A DNA stretch of 64,000 bases from Gammaproteobacteria bacterium (GTDB taxonomy: Bacteria; Pseudomonadota; Gammaproteobacteria; Xanthomonadales; Wenzhouxiangellaceae), in assembly GCA_003567685.1 (NCBI GenBank), contig PWYW01000056.1, positions 1-64,000 of the forward strand. Reading direction: 5' to 3'. The notes beneath the pieces were generated by a model, which did not search any database, was not told the DNA's origin, and saw nothing but the letters and a program-made list of their open reading frames with translations. A program made the translations under genes and the position numbers. Positions 20,093 through 28,734 of the stretch are shown in pieces. Every line of letters starts with the position of its first letter. The stretch's first letter is position 1.

Positions 20093-20200
20093 AAAAATCT
20101 TTTGGACGCCAAGCAACGAAGCAACAAAGCAGCGAGGAATTGAAAATCACGCTTGCTCTTCGCGCCTTGGCTGCTTCGCTTCTTTGCGACTTAAAGGTTT
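20093..20200. repeat. inverted-repeat element, family A variant, no ORF
   Basis: atcttttggacgccaagcaacgaagcaacaaagcagcgagg versus the reverse complement of cttcgcgccttggctgcttcgcttctttgcgacttaaaggtt. Confidence 0.55.
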
Positions 20201-20216
20201 TAGACAACCCGCGATA

Positions 20217-21389
20217 TCACCTCTGAAGATCGGCAAGAACGGCGGTGATCATTTGTTCGCAGCGGTCGAGTTCGCGGCGGTCGATGTATTCGTTGGGCTG
20301 GTGGGCCTGGTCGATCGAGCCGGGGCCGCAGACAACGCTGGAGATGCCGGCGCGCTGGAAGCTGCCGGCCTCGGTAGCGAAGGAGACTTCGCCCGGGCCG
20401 CCAGGCTGAACGCCCGGCAGGGCTTGAAGCCAGCGCTCGCAGCGGGCCTGCGGGTCGGGCTTGAGCGGCGGCACTCGGGCCACGGTTCGGGTTTCGACGC
20501 CGGCCGAGGGCGCGAACTCGCGCAATTCGGGCAGCACTTGTTCGTCGATGAACTCCTGCAACGCATCCAGAAGCGCATCAACGTCTTCGTCCGGCAGCGC
20601 CCGGTATTCCCAGAGGAACCGACACTCGGCCGGCAGGATATTGACCGCCGTGCCGCCGGTGATGGTGCCGACCTGGACGGTGGTCCACGGCGGCTCGAAG
20701 CCGCCCTGCCCGGCCTGTTCGCGGCGGGCCATGCCAAGCTGGCGCAAGCGCTCGATGATTCGGGCCGCGGCGAGGATGGCACCGGCGCCGCGATGCGGCT
20801 GGCTGGAGTGCGCGGCCTGGCCGGTGACGACGGTTTCAAACACGTTGATCGACTTGTGCGCCCGCACGATCGTCATCAAGGTCGGCTCACCGATGATGGC
20901 AAAGGCCGGCGGCTGGAAATGGGCCAGGGCATCGTCAACCATTCGGTCCACGCCCAGGCAGCCAACCTCTTCGTCGTAGCTCAGGGCCAGATCAAGCGGC
21001 CGGGCCAGACTGGCCGGGTCCAGTTTTTCCAGGCAGGCCAGCGCCACGGCCGAAAAGGCCTTCATGTCGGCGCTGCCGCGCCCGAACAGCCGGCCATCCT
21101 TCTCGACCAGTTCGAACGGGTTGGTGTGCCAGTCCTGCCCGTCGACCGGCACCACGTCGGTATGGCCCGACAGCACCACGCCGCCGGCGACATCAGGGCC
21201 CAATCGTGCATACAGGTTGGCTTTGCGACGGTCTTCACTCCAGGTGCGGCGACATTGCGCGCCACGCTCGACCAGGAAAGCCTCGACCCAGTCGATCAGC
21301 TCCAGGTTGCTATCGCGCGAGACCGTGGGAAAGGCCACCAGCCGGGCCAACCAGTCTTGTGGGCTTTGCGGCCAGCTGTGGGAGCTCAT
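20217..21389 (-). CDS. argE: acetylornithine deacetylase
   Basis: M20 peptidase: VLSGHTDVVPVDGQDW, GRGSADMKAF, SYDEEVGCLGV. Confidence 0.9.
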   Translation of the reverse strand: MSSHSWPQSPQDWLARLVAFPTVSRDSNLELIDWVEAFLVERGAQCRRTWSEDRRKANLYARLGPDVAGGVVLSGHTDVVPVDGQDWHTNPFELVEKDGRLFGRGSADMKAFSAVALACLEKLDPASLARPLDLALSYDEEVGCLGVDRMVDDALAHFQPPAFAIIGEPTLMTIVRAHKSINVFETVVTGQAAHSSQPHRGAGAILAAARIIERLRQLGMARREQAGQGGFEPPWTTVQVGTITGGTAVNILPAECRFLWEYRALPDEDVDALLDALQEFIDEQVLPELREFAPSAGVETRTVARVPPLKPDPQARCERWLQALPGVQPGGPGEVSFATEAGSFQRAGISSVVCGPGSIDQAHQPNEYIDRRELDRCEQMITAVLADLQR

Positions 21390-22054
21390 CGGCCAGGACT
21401 CCAGCTGCGGGCACCCAGAAAAATCAGCCGCAGCTGCAGGATGAAGTTCTCGGTCATTTCGGTCTCTGCCTGTGCCTGCCCCTCGGGCAGGTCAAGAATG
21501 TCGGTGGCCGCGTTCATCATGGTGGTAACAACCAGGCCGCAGATCAGCGACAGGGTGTCCATCGACAGGCGCGGCATCAGGTTCATGTCACGCATGTCCT
21601 GGGCCATTTCGTTGGCGAAATGGGACTCTTCAATGCGAATGGCCTTGCGAATGGCCGGCGAACCGCCGCCCCGGGCACTGGCGGCAAAGCGGAAGTAGCG
21701 GTGGTTCTGCTTGACGTAGTTCTTGTAGATCAGCACTGAACTGCGCAGCACCTGGGTGGGCGGCAGCCCCTGACGACGCGCTTCGCGCAACAGGCGGCGA
21801 AGGGTAACGCCGGCCGCCTCGACCAGGGCAAGCCCCAGCTCATCAAGGTCGCGAAAATGGCGGTAAAAGGCGGCCGGCACAACGCCGGCCTCGCGGGTGA
21901 CCTCACGCAGACTCAAGGACGAGAAACCGCGCCCGGCCTCCATCAGGTCAAGTGCGGCATCCATCAGCTTTTCCCGCGTGCGCTGCTTCTGTGCCTGGCG
22001 CGTGGAGCCGGCCGGAGCCGATGAAGGCGCGCGTCGCGCCGAGTCAGTCGTCAT
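21386..22054 (-). CDS. fabR: TetR-family regulator of unsaturated fatty acid synthesis (FabR/DesT-like)
   Basis: SSLSLREVTREAGVVPAAFYRHFRDLDELGLALVEAAG matches FabR; divergent from desaturase genes. Confidence 0.85.
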   Translation of the reverse strand: MTTDSARRAPSSAPAGSTRQAQKQRTREKLMDAALDLMEAGRGFSSLSLREVTREAGVVPAAFYRHFRDLDELGLALVEAAGVTLRRLLREARRQGLPPTQVLRSSVLIYKNYVKQNHRYFRFAASARGGGSPAIRKAIRIEESHFANEMAQDMRDMNLMPRLSMDTLSLICGLVVTTMMNAATDILDLPEGQAQAETEMTENFILQLRLIFLGARSWSPGR

Positions 22055-22156
22055 GATTGGTGCTTTTCCTCATCCCTCCAGTATATCGCGGCCCGCGAAA
22101 CCACCCTGCGGCGCGCAGCCGCCCCACTTGACATCCGCGCCAGCCGCCGGGACAAT

Positions 22157-22174
22157 AGTGAACACTCGTTTACT
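22157..22174. promoter_or_regulatory. candidate FabR/DesT operator
   Basis: AGTGAACACTCGTTTACT: palindrome AGTnAAC-N4-GTTnACT between fabR and the desaturase operon. Confidence 0.6.
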
Positions 22175-22186
22175 CAAAGTCGCCAG

Positions 22187-23278
22187 ATGCTTCGAACCGA
22201 TACGCCAACGCAAAAGCGTCGACTGGGCCGCCTGATAGAACCCTTCAACGACAGGGTCGCCTGGGATCTTCTACTTCAGCGCCTGAATCCGACCTGGTCT
22301 GTCGGCGAAATTCGCGCCAGGGTCATTCGGCGGGCTGAAGAAAGCGACGACACTTTCAGCCTTTACCTGCAAGCCAACCGTCATTGGCCCGGCCATCAGG
22401 CCGGTCAGCACCTGCGGCTGCAAGTGGAAATCAATGGCGTGCTGCGCCAGCGCGTGTTCAGTATTTCAAGCGCACCCGGCAAGACCCGCGCCACACGAGG
22501 CCAGCTGCGTCTGACCATTCAGCGCCAGCCCGGCCAGGGCGTTACCGACTGGCTGTATCAGAACGCCCGAGTCGGCCAGGTGTTTACCCTGGGCGCGCCA
22601 GGCGGTGATTTCACCCTGCCTGCCGCCGTGCCGACCAAGCTGCTGATGATTGCCGGCGGCAGCGGGCTTACCCCAATGATGGCCATGCTGCACCACTTGG
22701 CCGAGCGTGGCCATGTCGGCGATATCCACCTGATTCAACTCTGCCGCAAGCCGGCCCAGCGCCTGTTTGCCGTCGAGCTGGACGCACTGGCCCGGCAACT
22801 GCCCGGCCTGACGGTCGATGTACATTTCAGCCACGCCAATGGTCGCCTGAAACTGGAAAGCCTGACTGACCGCGTGCCCGACTTCGACGAGCGGCATACC
22901 CTGCTGTGTGGCCCGAATACGCTGATGGAGCAGGCCATGACCTTTTGGCAAGGTCGCACCACGGCCGGCCCACTGCAAATCGAACGCTTCGCTGCACCAC
23001 GCCCAGCCGGTCAGTCCGGTGGCTTGCTCAGCGTGACCGCCAGCCAATCAGAACAGATGTTCACCCAGATTCCCGGCCAGACCCTGCTGGAATCGGCCGA
23101 GGCAAGCGGCTTGTCACCGGACTATGGCTGTCGCGCCGGGATCTGCCGAACCTGTCTGTGCCGCAAAACCCAGGGCCAGGTGCGCAACCTGATCACGGGC
23201 CTGGCATCCAGCCAGGCCGATGAGTGGATCCAGCTTTGCGTCTCGGTCGCCGAAAGCGACCTGCAGCTCGATCTTTGA
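22187..23278 (+). CDS. ferredoxin reductase / flavodoxin reductase-like electron donor for the desaturase (DesC-like)
   Basis: RVFSISSAPG, GGSGLTPMMAML, plant-type ferredoxin motif CRAGICRTCLC. Confidence 0.9.
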   Translation: MLRTDTPTQKRRLGRLIEPFNDRVAWDLLLQRLNPTWSVGEIRARVIRRAEESDDTFSLYLQANRHWPGHQAGQHLRLQVEINGVLRQRVFSISSAPGKTRATRGQLRLTIQRQPGQGVTDWLYQNARVGQVFTLGAPGGDFTLPAAVPTKLLMIAGGSGLTPMMAMLHHLAERGHVGDIHLIQLCRKPAQRLFAVELDALARQLPGLTVDVHFSHANGRLKLESLTDRVPDFDERHTLLCGPNTLMEQAMTFWQGRTTAGPLQIERFAAPRPAGQSGGLLSVTASQSEQMFTQIPGQTLLESAEASGLSPDYGCRAGICRTCLCRKTQGQVRNLITGLASSQADEWIQLCVSVAESDLQLDL

Positions 23279-23307
23279 CCGCCCCCTTATTTCCGAGGAC
23301 TTTCCAG

Positions 23308-24405
23308 ATGGCCGAAAAAGCCCAGCTTGACCCGCAACAACTCGATGATCTGGCGCGCGAACTTGATGCCCTGCGCACTGAGGTCACTGCTGACCTCGGC
23401 CAGCGCGATGCCGACCATATCCGGCGGATGGTCCGTCGCGCCCAAGGCAGCGCCGTGGCCGGTCGAGGCCTGCTGATGTTCGGCTTCGGCCCGATCAGCT
23501 GGGCGGTTGGCGTGCTGGCCCTGGCCCACGCCAAGATCCTGGAAAACATGGAAATCGGGCATAACGTGATGCACGGCCAGTACGACTGGATGAATGACCC
23601 GACATTGAATTCCAAAACCTACGACTGGGATATCGTCTGCGCCCGCGAGCACTGGATTCATTCGCACAATGTCGAACACCACGACCACACCAACATTCTC
23701 GGCAAGGACCATGACTACGGCTACGGCATGCTCAGGCTCACCCCGGAGCAGCGCTGGCGCCCGTCTGCCCTGCTCCAACCGTTCTGGTACCTGTTGCTGG
23801 CCCTCAACTTTCAGTGGGGCGTGGCCATTCACGACATCAAGCTGGGTCGATTCTTCAAGGGCCGGATGAGCCGCCAGGAACTCAAGCAGCGCTCGCGCCC
23901 CTTCCTGCGCAAGGCCGGCAAGCAATTGTTCAAGGACTACGTGTTCTTCCCCGCCCTGGCCTTCTGGCAGTGGCCGCGGGTACTGCTGGGCAACCTGTGC
24001 GCCAACCTGATTCGCAACCTGTGGACCAACGCGATCATTTTCTGCGGCCATTTCACCGAGGACGCGCAAACCTTCAGCCTGCGCGAAACCCGCGACGAAA
24101 GCCGTGGCCACTGGTATCTGCGCCAGATTCAGGGTTCGAGCAACCTGGAAGGCGGACGCTGGTTCCACGTGTTGAGTGGCCATTTAAGCCATCAGATCGA
24201 GCACCATCTTTTCCCGGACATGCCGGCACCCCGCCTGGCCGAAATCGCGCCGCGCGTGCGCGAAATCTGCCAGCGCTATGGCATTCACTACAACAGCGCC
24301 GGCTTCTGGGCCCAGTACCGCACGGTACTCAAACGCATCTTCGTTCACGCCCTGCCCACCCGGGCGCATCGCAGCCGTGCGCTGCCAGAACCCGACCAGG
24401 GATGA
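23308..24405 (+). CDS. acyl-CoA / fatty acid desaturase (DesB-like)
   Basis: Membrane desaturase His boxes GHNVMH, HNVEHHDHT, HQIEHHLFPD. Confidence 0.93.
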   Translation: MAEKAQLDPQQLDDLARELDALRTEVTADLGQRDADHIRRMVRRAQGSAVAGRGLLMFGFGPISWAVGVLALAHAKILENMEIGHNVMHGQYDWMNDPTLNSKTYDWDIVCAREHWIHSHNVEHHDHTNILGKDHDYGYGMLRLTPEQRWRPSALLQPFWYLLLALNFQWGVAIHDIKLGRFFKGRMSRQELKQRSRPFLRKAGKQLFKDYVFFPALAFWQWPRVLLGNLCANLIRNLWTNAIIFCGHFTEDAQTFSLRETRDESRGHWYLRQIQGSSNLEGGRWFHVLSGHLSHQIEHHLFPDMPAPRLAEIAPRVREICQRYGIHYNSAGFWAQYRTVLKRIFVHALPTRAHRSRALPEPDQG

Positions 24406-24442
24406 AGCGCTGACGGCGTAGCGAATCGGTATACTGGTAGTC

Positions 24443-24721
24443 AAGGAACCTCTGAACAATTCTGCGTGGAGCGCGTTTCAGTCGGAAAAGTCGCAGATCG
24501 TGTGGTGCGACGCGAGTGACAGTAGCCGTCGCTACGGCCGAGTGGCGCAACGCACGAGATGCGGCTTTTCCGGCGAAACCCCTATGGGACGGGCCTCTGC
24601 GGGGTCTCCGCCTCGTTTGGACTCGCTCCTACAAGAATGACCAAACCACGCTCGCCCAAGCCGAGCCGGAGCCTCCCGCAGAGACCCGTCGCGCCCACGC
24701 ATAATTGTTCAGAGGTTCCTT
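24443..24721. mobile_element. MITE-like non-autonomous element with ~32 bp terminal inverted repeats and nested hairpins
   Basis: AAGGAACCTCTGAACAATTCTGCGTGGAGCGCG ... CGCGCCCACGCATAATTGTTCAGAGGTTCCTT; internal inverted repeats GGAAAAGtCGCA/TGCgGCTTTTCC and CTCTGCGGG/CCCGCAGAG. Confidence 0.75.
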
Positions 24722-24750
24722 AAGCAACTTGACCGCCAGGACACTGCGTC

Positions 24751-25728
24751 ATGGGATCCGACCGCCAGAGCGACCGCGAACGCGCCATTCAATACGCCAA
24801 CGCCCGGCTGGACCGGGCTGCCGACCGGCGTGATGACGCCATCTGGCTAAAAGACGCCTGGCAGTCCGGCGAGGCCGGCATCGTGGCCGTTTGGGAGGAA
24901 CAGCACTTGCTGACGATCACGGGCAGCGGGCCCGTTGAAGCCGTCCGCCTGAGCTTGAGCACTTCCTTGCAAGTCTCTCTGGACCAGGCGATTTTTCTTG
25001 GCCTCGAGGCTGACAGTCGGCCGCTGTTTGCCGTCGAGCTGGCGGCGCACGAGGCGCAACGTCTGGCCCAGACCGAAGGCGCCGAGTTTGCCGACCTGCG
25101 CCGTTACGGCCCGCTGTTGAGCCCGCCGGATGCGGGCATCCTGGCCTATGCCAGGGCCATGTTGAACTGGCACCGCAACCATCAGTACTGCGGGCGCTGC
25201 GGATCACCAACGGCCAGCGAACAGGCTGGCCACCGACGACGCTGCCAGAACACGGCCTGCGGGCAGGTGACCTTCCCACGAACCGACCCGGCCATCATCG
25301 TGCTGGTCGAACACCCCGGCAACGACGGCAAGCCGCCACGATGCCTGCTGGGTCGTTCGCCGCGCTGGCCGGCCGGCACGTATTCCACGCTGGCCGGCTT
25401 CGTCGAACCCGGCGAGAGCCTGGAAAACGCCGTGCGCCGGGAAGTTCGTGAAGAGGCCGGCATCCGGGTTGGCGAGGTTCGCTACCTGGCCTCGCAGCCC
25501 TGGCCCTTCCCCGGCTCGCTGATGCTCGGCTTCCAGGCCCAGGCCCTTGACGAAGACATCCAACGGCTGGACGACGAACTGGAGGATGCCCGCTGGTTCG
25601 GCCTCGACGAACTTGCCCAGGCCGGCGAATGGGACGATGGCAGCCCGCTTTGCCTGCCCCGCCGAGACTCGATTGCGCGCTTTCTGATCGAGCAGTGGCG
25701 AACACAGCACGATCAGCGCCGTCGCTGA
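24751..25728 (+). CDS. nudC: NAD+ diphosphatase (Nudix)
   Basis: Zn ribbon YCGRCGSPT...RCQNTACG; Nudix box GFVEPGESLENAVRREVREEAGI; SQPWPFPGSLMLGF. Confidence 0.95.
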   Translation: MGSDRQSDRERAIQYANARLDRAADRRDDAIWLKDAWQSGEAGIVAVWEEQHLLTITGSGPVEAVRLSLSTSLQVSLDQAIFLGLEADSRPLFAVELAAHEAQRLAQTEGAEFADLRRYGPLLSPPDAGILAYARAMLNWHRNHQYCGRCGSPTASEQAGHRRRCQNTACGQVTFPRTDPAIIVLVEHPGNDGKPPRCLLGRSPRWPAGTYSTLAGFVEPGESLENAVRREVREEAGIRVGEVRYLASQPWPFPGSLMLGFQAQALDEDIQRLDDELEDARWFGLDELAQAGEWDDGSPLCLPRRDSIARFLIEQWRTQHDQRRR

Positions 25729-25792
25729 AAACGACGTTTCAAGGGAGAGCGAATATGCGACACTTCCCGACGGTATTCCACCGCCAGCTGCC

Positions 25793-27046
25793 ATGACCGA
25801 GCCCACCGCACCGCCGCCGCAGGGTGATCCACCACAACCCTATGAATCCAGTCGCTACGGCGCGCTGGTACTCAACTTGGGGCGAGCGCTATTGCATGTG
25901 GGCTCGCCGGCTCATCGGCTGGAGTCGGCCATGCAGATCATGGCCGACCGGCTTGGGCTGCGCGCCGAATTCTTTTCCACGCCGACCGCCCTGGTTGTCT
26001 CGCTGGGTGACGGCTCGAAACAGCAAACCTTTCTGGCCCGCTCGGACCCCGGCAGTGCCAACCTGTCGAAACTGGCCGATTTGACCGACGTGATGGACGA
26101 ACTGGCCGCAGGCACGATTGATCCCGAGGAGGCCGATGAACGCGTCCGTGCCATCGACGCGGCCCCGGCACGCTATGGTCCCGGCCTGGAGCTGCTGGGC
26201 TTCGTGGCCCTGGCGCTCGGCGTATCGCACCTGATTGGCGGTGGCCTGAGAGAAACCCTGCTGGCGGGTGTGCTTGGCGTCATCACCGGGCTCACCGTTC
26301 TGTGGCTGCGCCGGCATGCCGACCAATCGCGATTGATTACGCCCATTGCGGCCGCGGTGATCAGTTTTGCAGGCACGCTGTGGTGCGGTTTTGATCCGCA
26401 GACTGCCCTGATGCCTGCTGTCATTGCCGCCATGGTCGCTTTGCTACCGGGCATGGACATGACCACGGCCAGCCGAGAACTGGCGACTGGCCACCTTGTA
26501 TCCGGCGCATCGCGAATGGCCTTCGCGATGATGGTTTTCGCGCTGCTGGCCTTTGGCCTGGTTACGGGAAGCGTACTCGGTCAGGCCCTGATCGGATCGG
26601 TGGAGGCCGTCAATCCGTCACCCAGGCCCGACTGGTTACCGCCCATTTCGGTTGTCGTCGCCTCACTCGGCTTGATGCTGCTGAATCAGGCGCAACAACG
26701 CGATTGGATCTGGATACTCTTCGCCTGCGTGGTTGCCTGGGCTGGAGCCAGCCTGGGAAGTTGGCTGGGTGCCCCCGTGATTGGCGCGTTCATTGGCGCG
26801 CTGGCCGTTGGCCTCACCGGCAACCTGTTCGTTCACTTCACCGGACGACCCGGCTCGATCCTGCACATTCCAGGCCTGATTCTGCTGGTCCCGGGCTCAA
26901 TCGGCCTGCGTTCGCTGACCGCCCTGCTGGGCGATGACGTTCTGTCCGGCATCGAAACCGCCATGCTGGCCGGAATCATTGCGGTGGCGCTGGCGACCGG
27001 CATGATCCTGGCCAGCATCCTGATGCCGCCGAAAAACAAGCTGTGA
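25793..27046 (+). CDS. threonine/serine exporter family protein (ThrE-like)
   Basis: YGALVLNLGRALLHVGSPAHRLESAMQIMADRLGL; ten or so TM segments; PG(M)DMTTASRELATG. Confidence 0.88.
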   Translation: MTEPTAPPPQGDPPQPYESSRYGALVLNLGRALLHVGSPAHRLESAMQIMADRLGLRAEFFSTPTALVVSLGDGSKQQTFLARSDPGSANLSKLADLTDVMDELAAGTIDPEEADERVRAIDAAPARYGPGLELLGFVALALGVSHLIGGGLRETLLAGVLGVITGLTVLWLRRHADQSRLITPIAAAVISFAGTLWCGFDPQTALMPAVIAAMVALLPGMDMTTASRELATGHLVSGASRMAFAMMVFALLAFGLVTGSVLGQALIGSVEAVNPSPRPDWLPPISVVVASLGLMLLNQAQQRDWIWILFACVVAWAGASLGSWLGAPVIGAFIGALAVGLTGNLFVHFTGRPGSILHIPGLILLVPGSIGLRSLTALLGDDVLSGIETAMLAGIIAVALATGMILASILMPPKNKL

Positions 27047-27050
27047 GGCG

Positions 27051-27159
27051 ATGAAAGGTAAAAGGTGAGAGGTAAAATCGCCGGGTGCCGCCTGTCGCTT
27101 CCGGGCGCAGACTGCTAACCTTTTACCTATCACCATTCACCTTTCACCTTTCAAATTTC
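27051..27159. repeat. inverted GGTRAAA-heptad repeat, family B copy 1
   Basis: gatgaaaggtaaaaggtgagaggtaaaa ... ccttttacctatcaccattcacctttcacctttcaaatttcacc. Confidence 0.65.
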
Positions 27160-27162
27160 ACC

Positions 27163-27435
27163 ATGCCCATCGATATCCGCAAAGAACACAACAAGAGCCT
27201 CGAAGAGGCGCAACAAATTGCCGACAACCTGGCCCAGGATCTGGCCGACAAGTTCAGCATCGACTATGGCTGGGAGGGCGATACGCTGGTGTTCCGGCGC
27301 ATGGGTGTGAGTGGCGAGATCGACGTGGACGAGCAGGTCGTTCACGTCAAGGCCCGGCTCGGTTTTTTCCTCTCCTACCTTGAGCCGGCGGTCGAGAAGG
27401 AAATTCATCGTTATCTGGACGAGCATTTTGTTTGA
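27163..27435 (+). CDS. polyhydroxyalkanoic acid system family protein (PHA granule-region type)
   Basis: MPIDIRKEHNKSLEEAQQIADNLAQDLADKFSIDYGWEGDTLVFRR...GFFLSYLEPAVEKEIHRYLDEHF. Confidence 0.85.
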   Translation: MPIDIRKEHNKSLEEAQQIADNLAQDLADKFSIDYGWEGDTLVFRRMGVSGEIDVDEQVVHVKARLGFFLSYLEPAVEKEIHRYLDEHFV

Positions 27436-27470
27436 GGCGGTGAAAAGGAAAAGGTAAAAGGTAAATGGTC
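27436..27470. repeat. single-arm GGTRAAA-heptad repeat, family B copy 2
   Basis: ggcggtgaaaaggaaaaggtaaaaggtaaatggtc. Confidence 0.55.
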
Positions 27471-27559
27471 CGGGCGCTCTCGGGTCGTTATCCAAAGGCT
27501 GGGGGCGATCTGCGATAATGGGAAAATAATTTGTCTTCTTCCATGAATCGAGGTGCGCC

Positions 27560-28729
27560 ATGTCCGACTCCGTTGTTATTGTTTCCGCTCGCCGCACGGC
27601 AATTGGCTCTTTCCAGGGGCAGTTCAGCGCTCTGAAGTCGCCGGAGCTGGGCAGCGCGGCCATTCGCGCGGCGGTCAGCGATGCCGGCATCGACGGCTCG
27701 GATGTCACCGAGGTCATCATGGGCTGCGTGCTGCCGGCCGGCGTTGGTCAGGCACCAGCGCGCCAGGCCGCACTCGGCGCGGACCTGCCGGTCAGCGCTC
27801 ACTGCACCACCATCAACAAGGTTTGCGGTTCGGGCATGAAGGCCGTGATGCAGGCCGCCGATGCCATTCGTGCCGGCTCGGCCAAGGTGGTGGTTGCAGG
27901 CGGCATGGAATCGATGACCAAGGCACCCTACCTGGTCGACCGCGGCCTGCGCATGGGCCACGTCCAGGCCACCGACCACATGTTCTTCGATGGCCTGCAG
28001 AACCCCTACGATGGACAACTGATGGGCCCGCTGGGCGAGATGTGCGCCAGCAAATACCACTTCAGCCGCGAAGACCAGGACGCTTTCTCAAAAGCCTCGG
28101 TCGAGCGTGCCAATGCGGCCCTCGCCGAGGGCCGCTTCGAGGCGGAAATCGCGCCGGTCACGATCAAGAGCCGCCGCGGCGAGCAAGTCGTCGCCACCGA
28201 CGAAGAGCCGCCGCGCTGCAACATCGAGAAGATGCCCGGCCTGCGACCAGCCTTTGCCAAGGACGGCACGATTACGGCCGCCAGCTCGTCGAAAATCTCC
28301 GATGGCGCGGCCGCGATGGTGCTGATGAGCGAAGCCGATGCCGAGGCGCACGGCAGCCAGCCGCTGGCCCGCCTGGTTGCCCAGGCCAGCCACGCCCAGG
28401 AGCCCGAGTGGTTCACCACCGCGCCGGTTGGCGCCATGCAAAAAGTGCTCGACCAGGCCGGCTGGAGCGTGGCCGATGTCGACCTGTTCGAAATCAACGA
28501 GGCCTTCGCCGTGGTCACCATGGCCGCGATGAAGGATCTGGACATCCCGCATGACAAGGTCAACGTCAACGGCGGTGCCTGTGCGCTGGGTCACCCGATT
28601 GGTGCCAGCGGGGCTCGCATCCTGGTCACCCTGATCCACGCTCTCAAGGCGCGTGGCCTGAAACGTGGCGTTGCCTCGCTGTGCATCGGCGGCGGCGAAG
28701 CCACGGCCGTGGCCGTCGAACTGCTCTGA
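27560..28729 (+). CDS. acetyl-CoA C-acyltransferase (thiolase)
   Basis: VSARRTAIGSFQGQFSAL; NKVCGSGMKAVM; INEAFAV; GGACALGHPIGASGARILVTL; SLCIGGGEATA. Confidence 0.95.
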   Translation: MSDSVVIVSARRTAIGSFQGQFSALKSPELGSAAIRAAVSDAGIDGSDVTEVIMGCVLPAGVGQAPARQAALGADLPVSAHCTTINKVCGSGMKAVMQAADAIRAGSAKVVVAGGMESMTKAPYLVDRGLRMGHVQATDHMFFDGLQNPYDGQLMGPLGEMCASKYHFSREDQDAFSKASVERANAALAEGRFEAEIAPVTIKSRRGEQVVATDEEPPRCNIEKMPGLRPAFAKDGTITAASSSKISDGAAAMVLMSEADAEAHGSQPLARLVAQASHAQEPEWFTTAPVGAMQKVLDQAGWSVADVDLFEINEAFAVVTMAAMKDLDIPHDKVNVNGGACALGHPIGASGARILVTLIHALKARGLKRGVASLCIGGGEATAVAVELL

Positions 28730-28734
28730 CCGTC

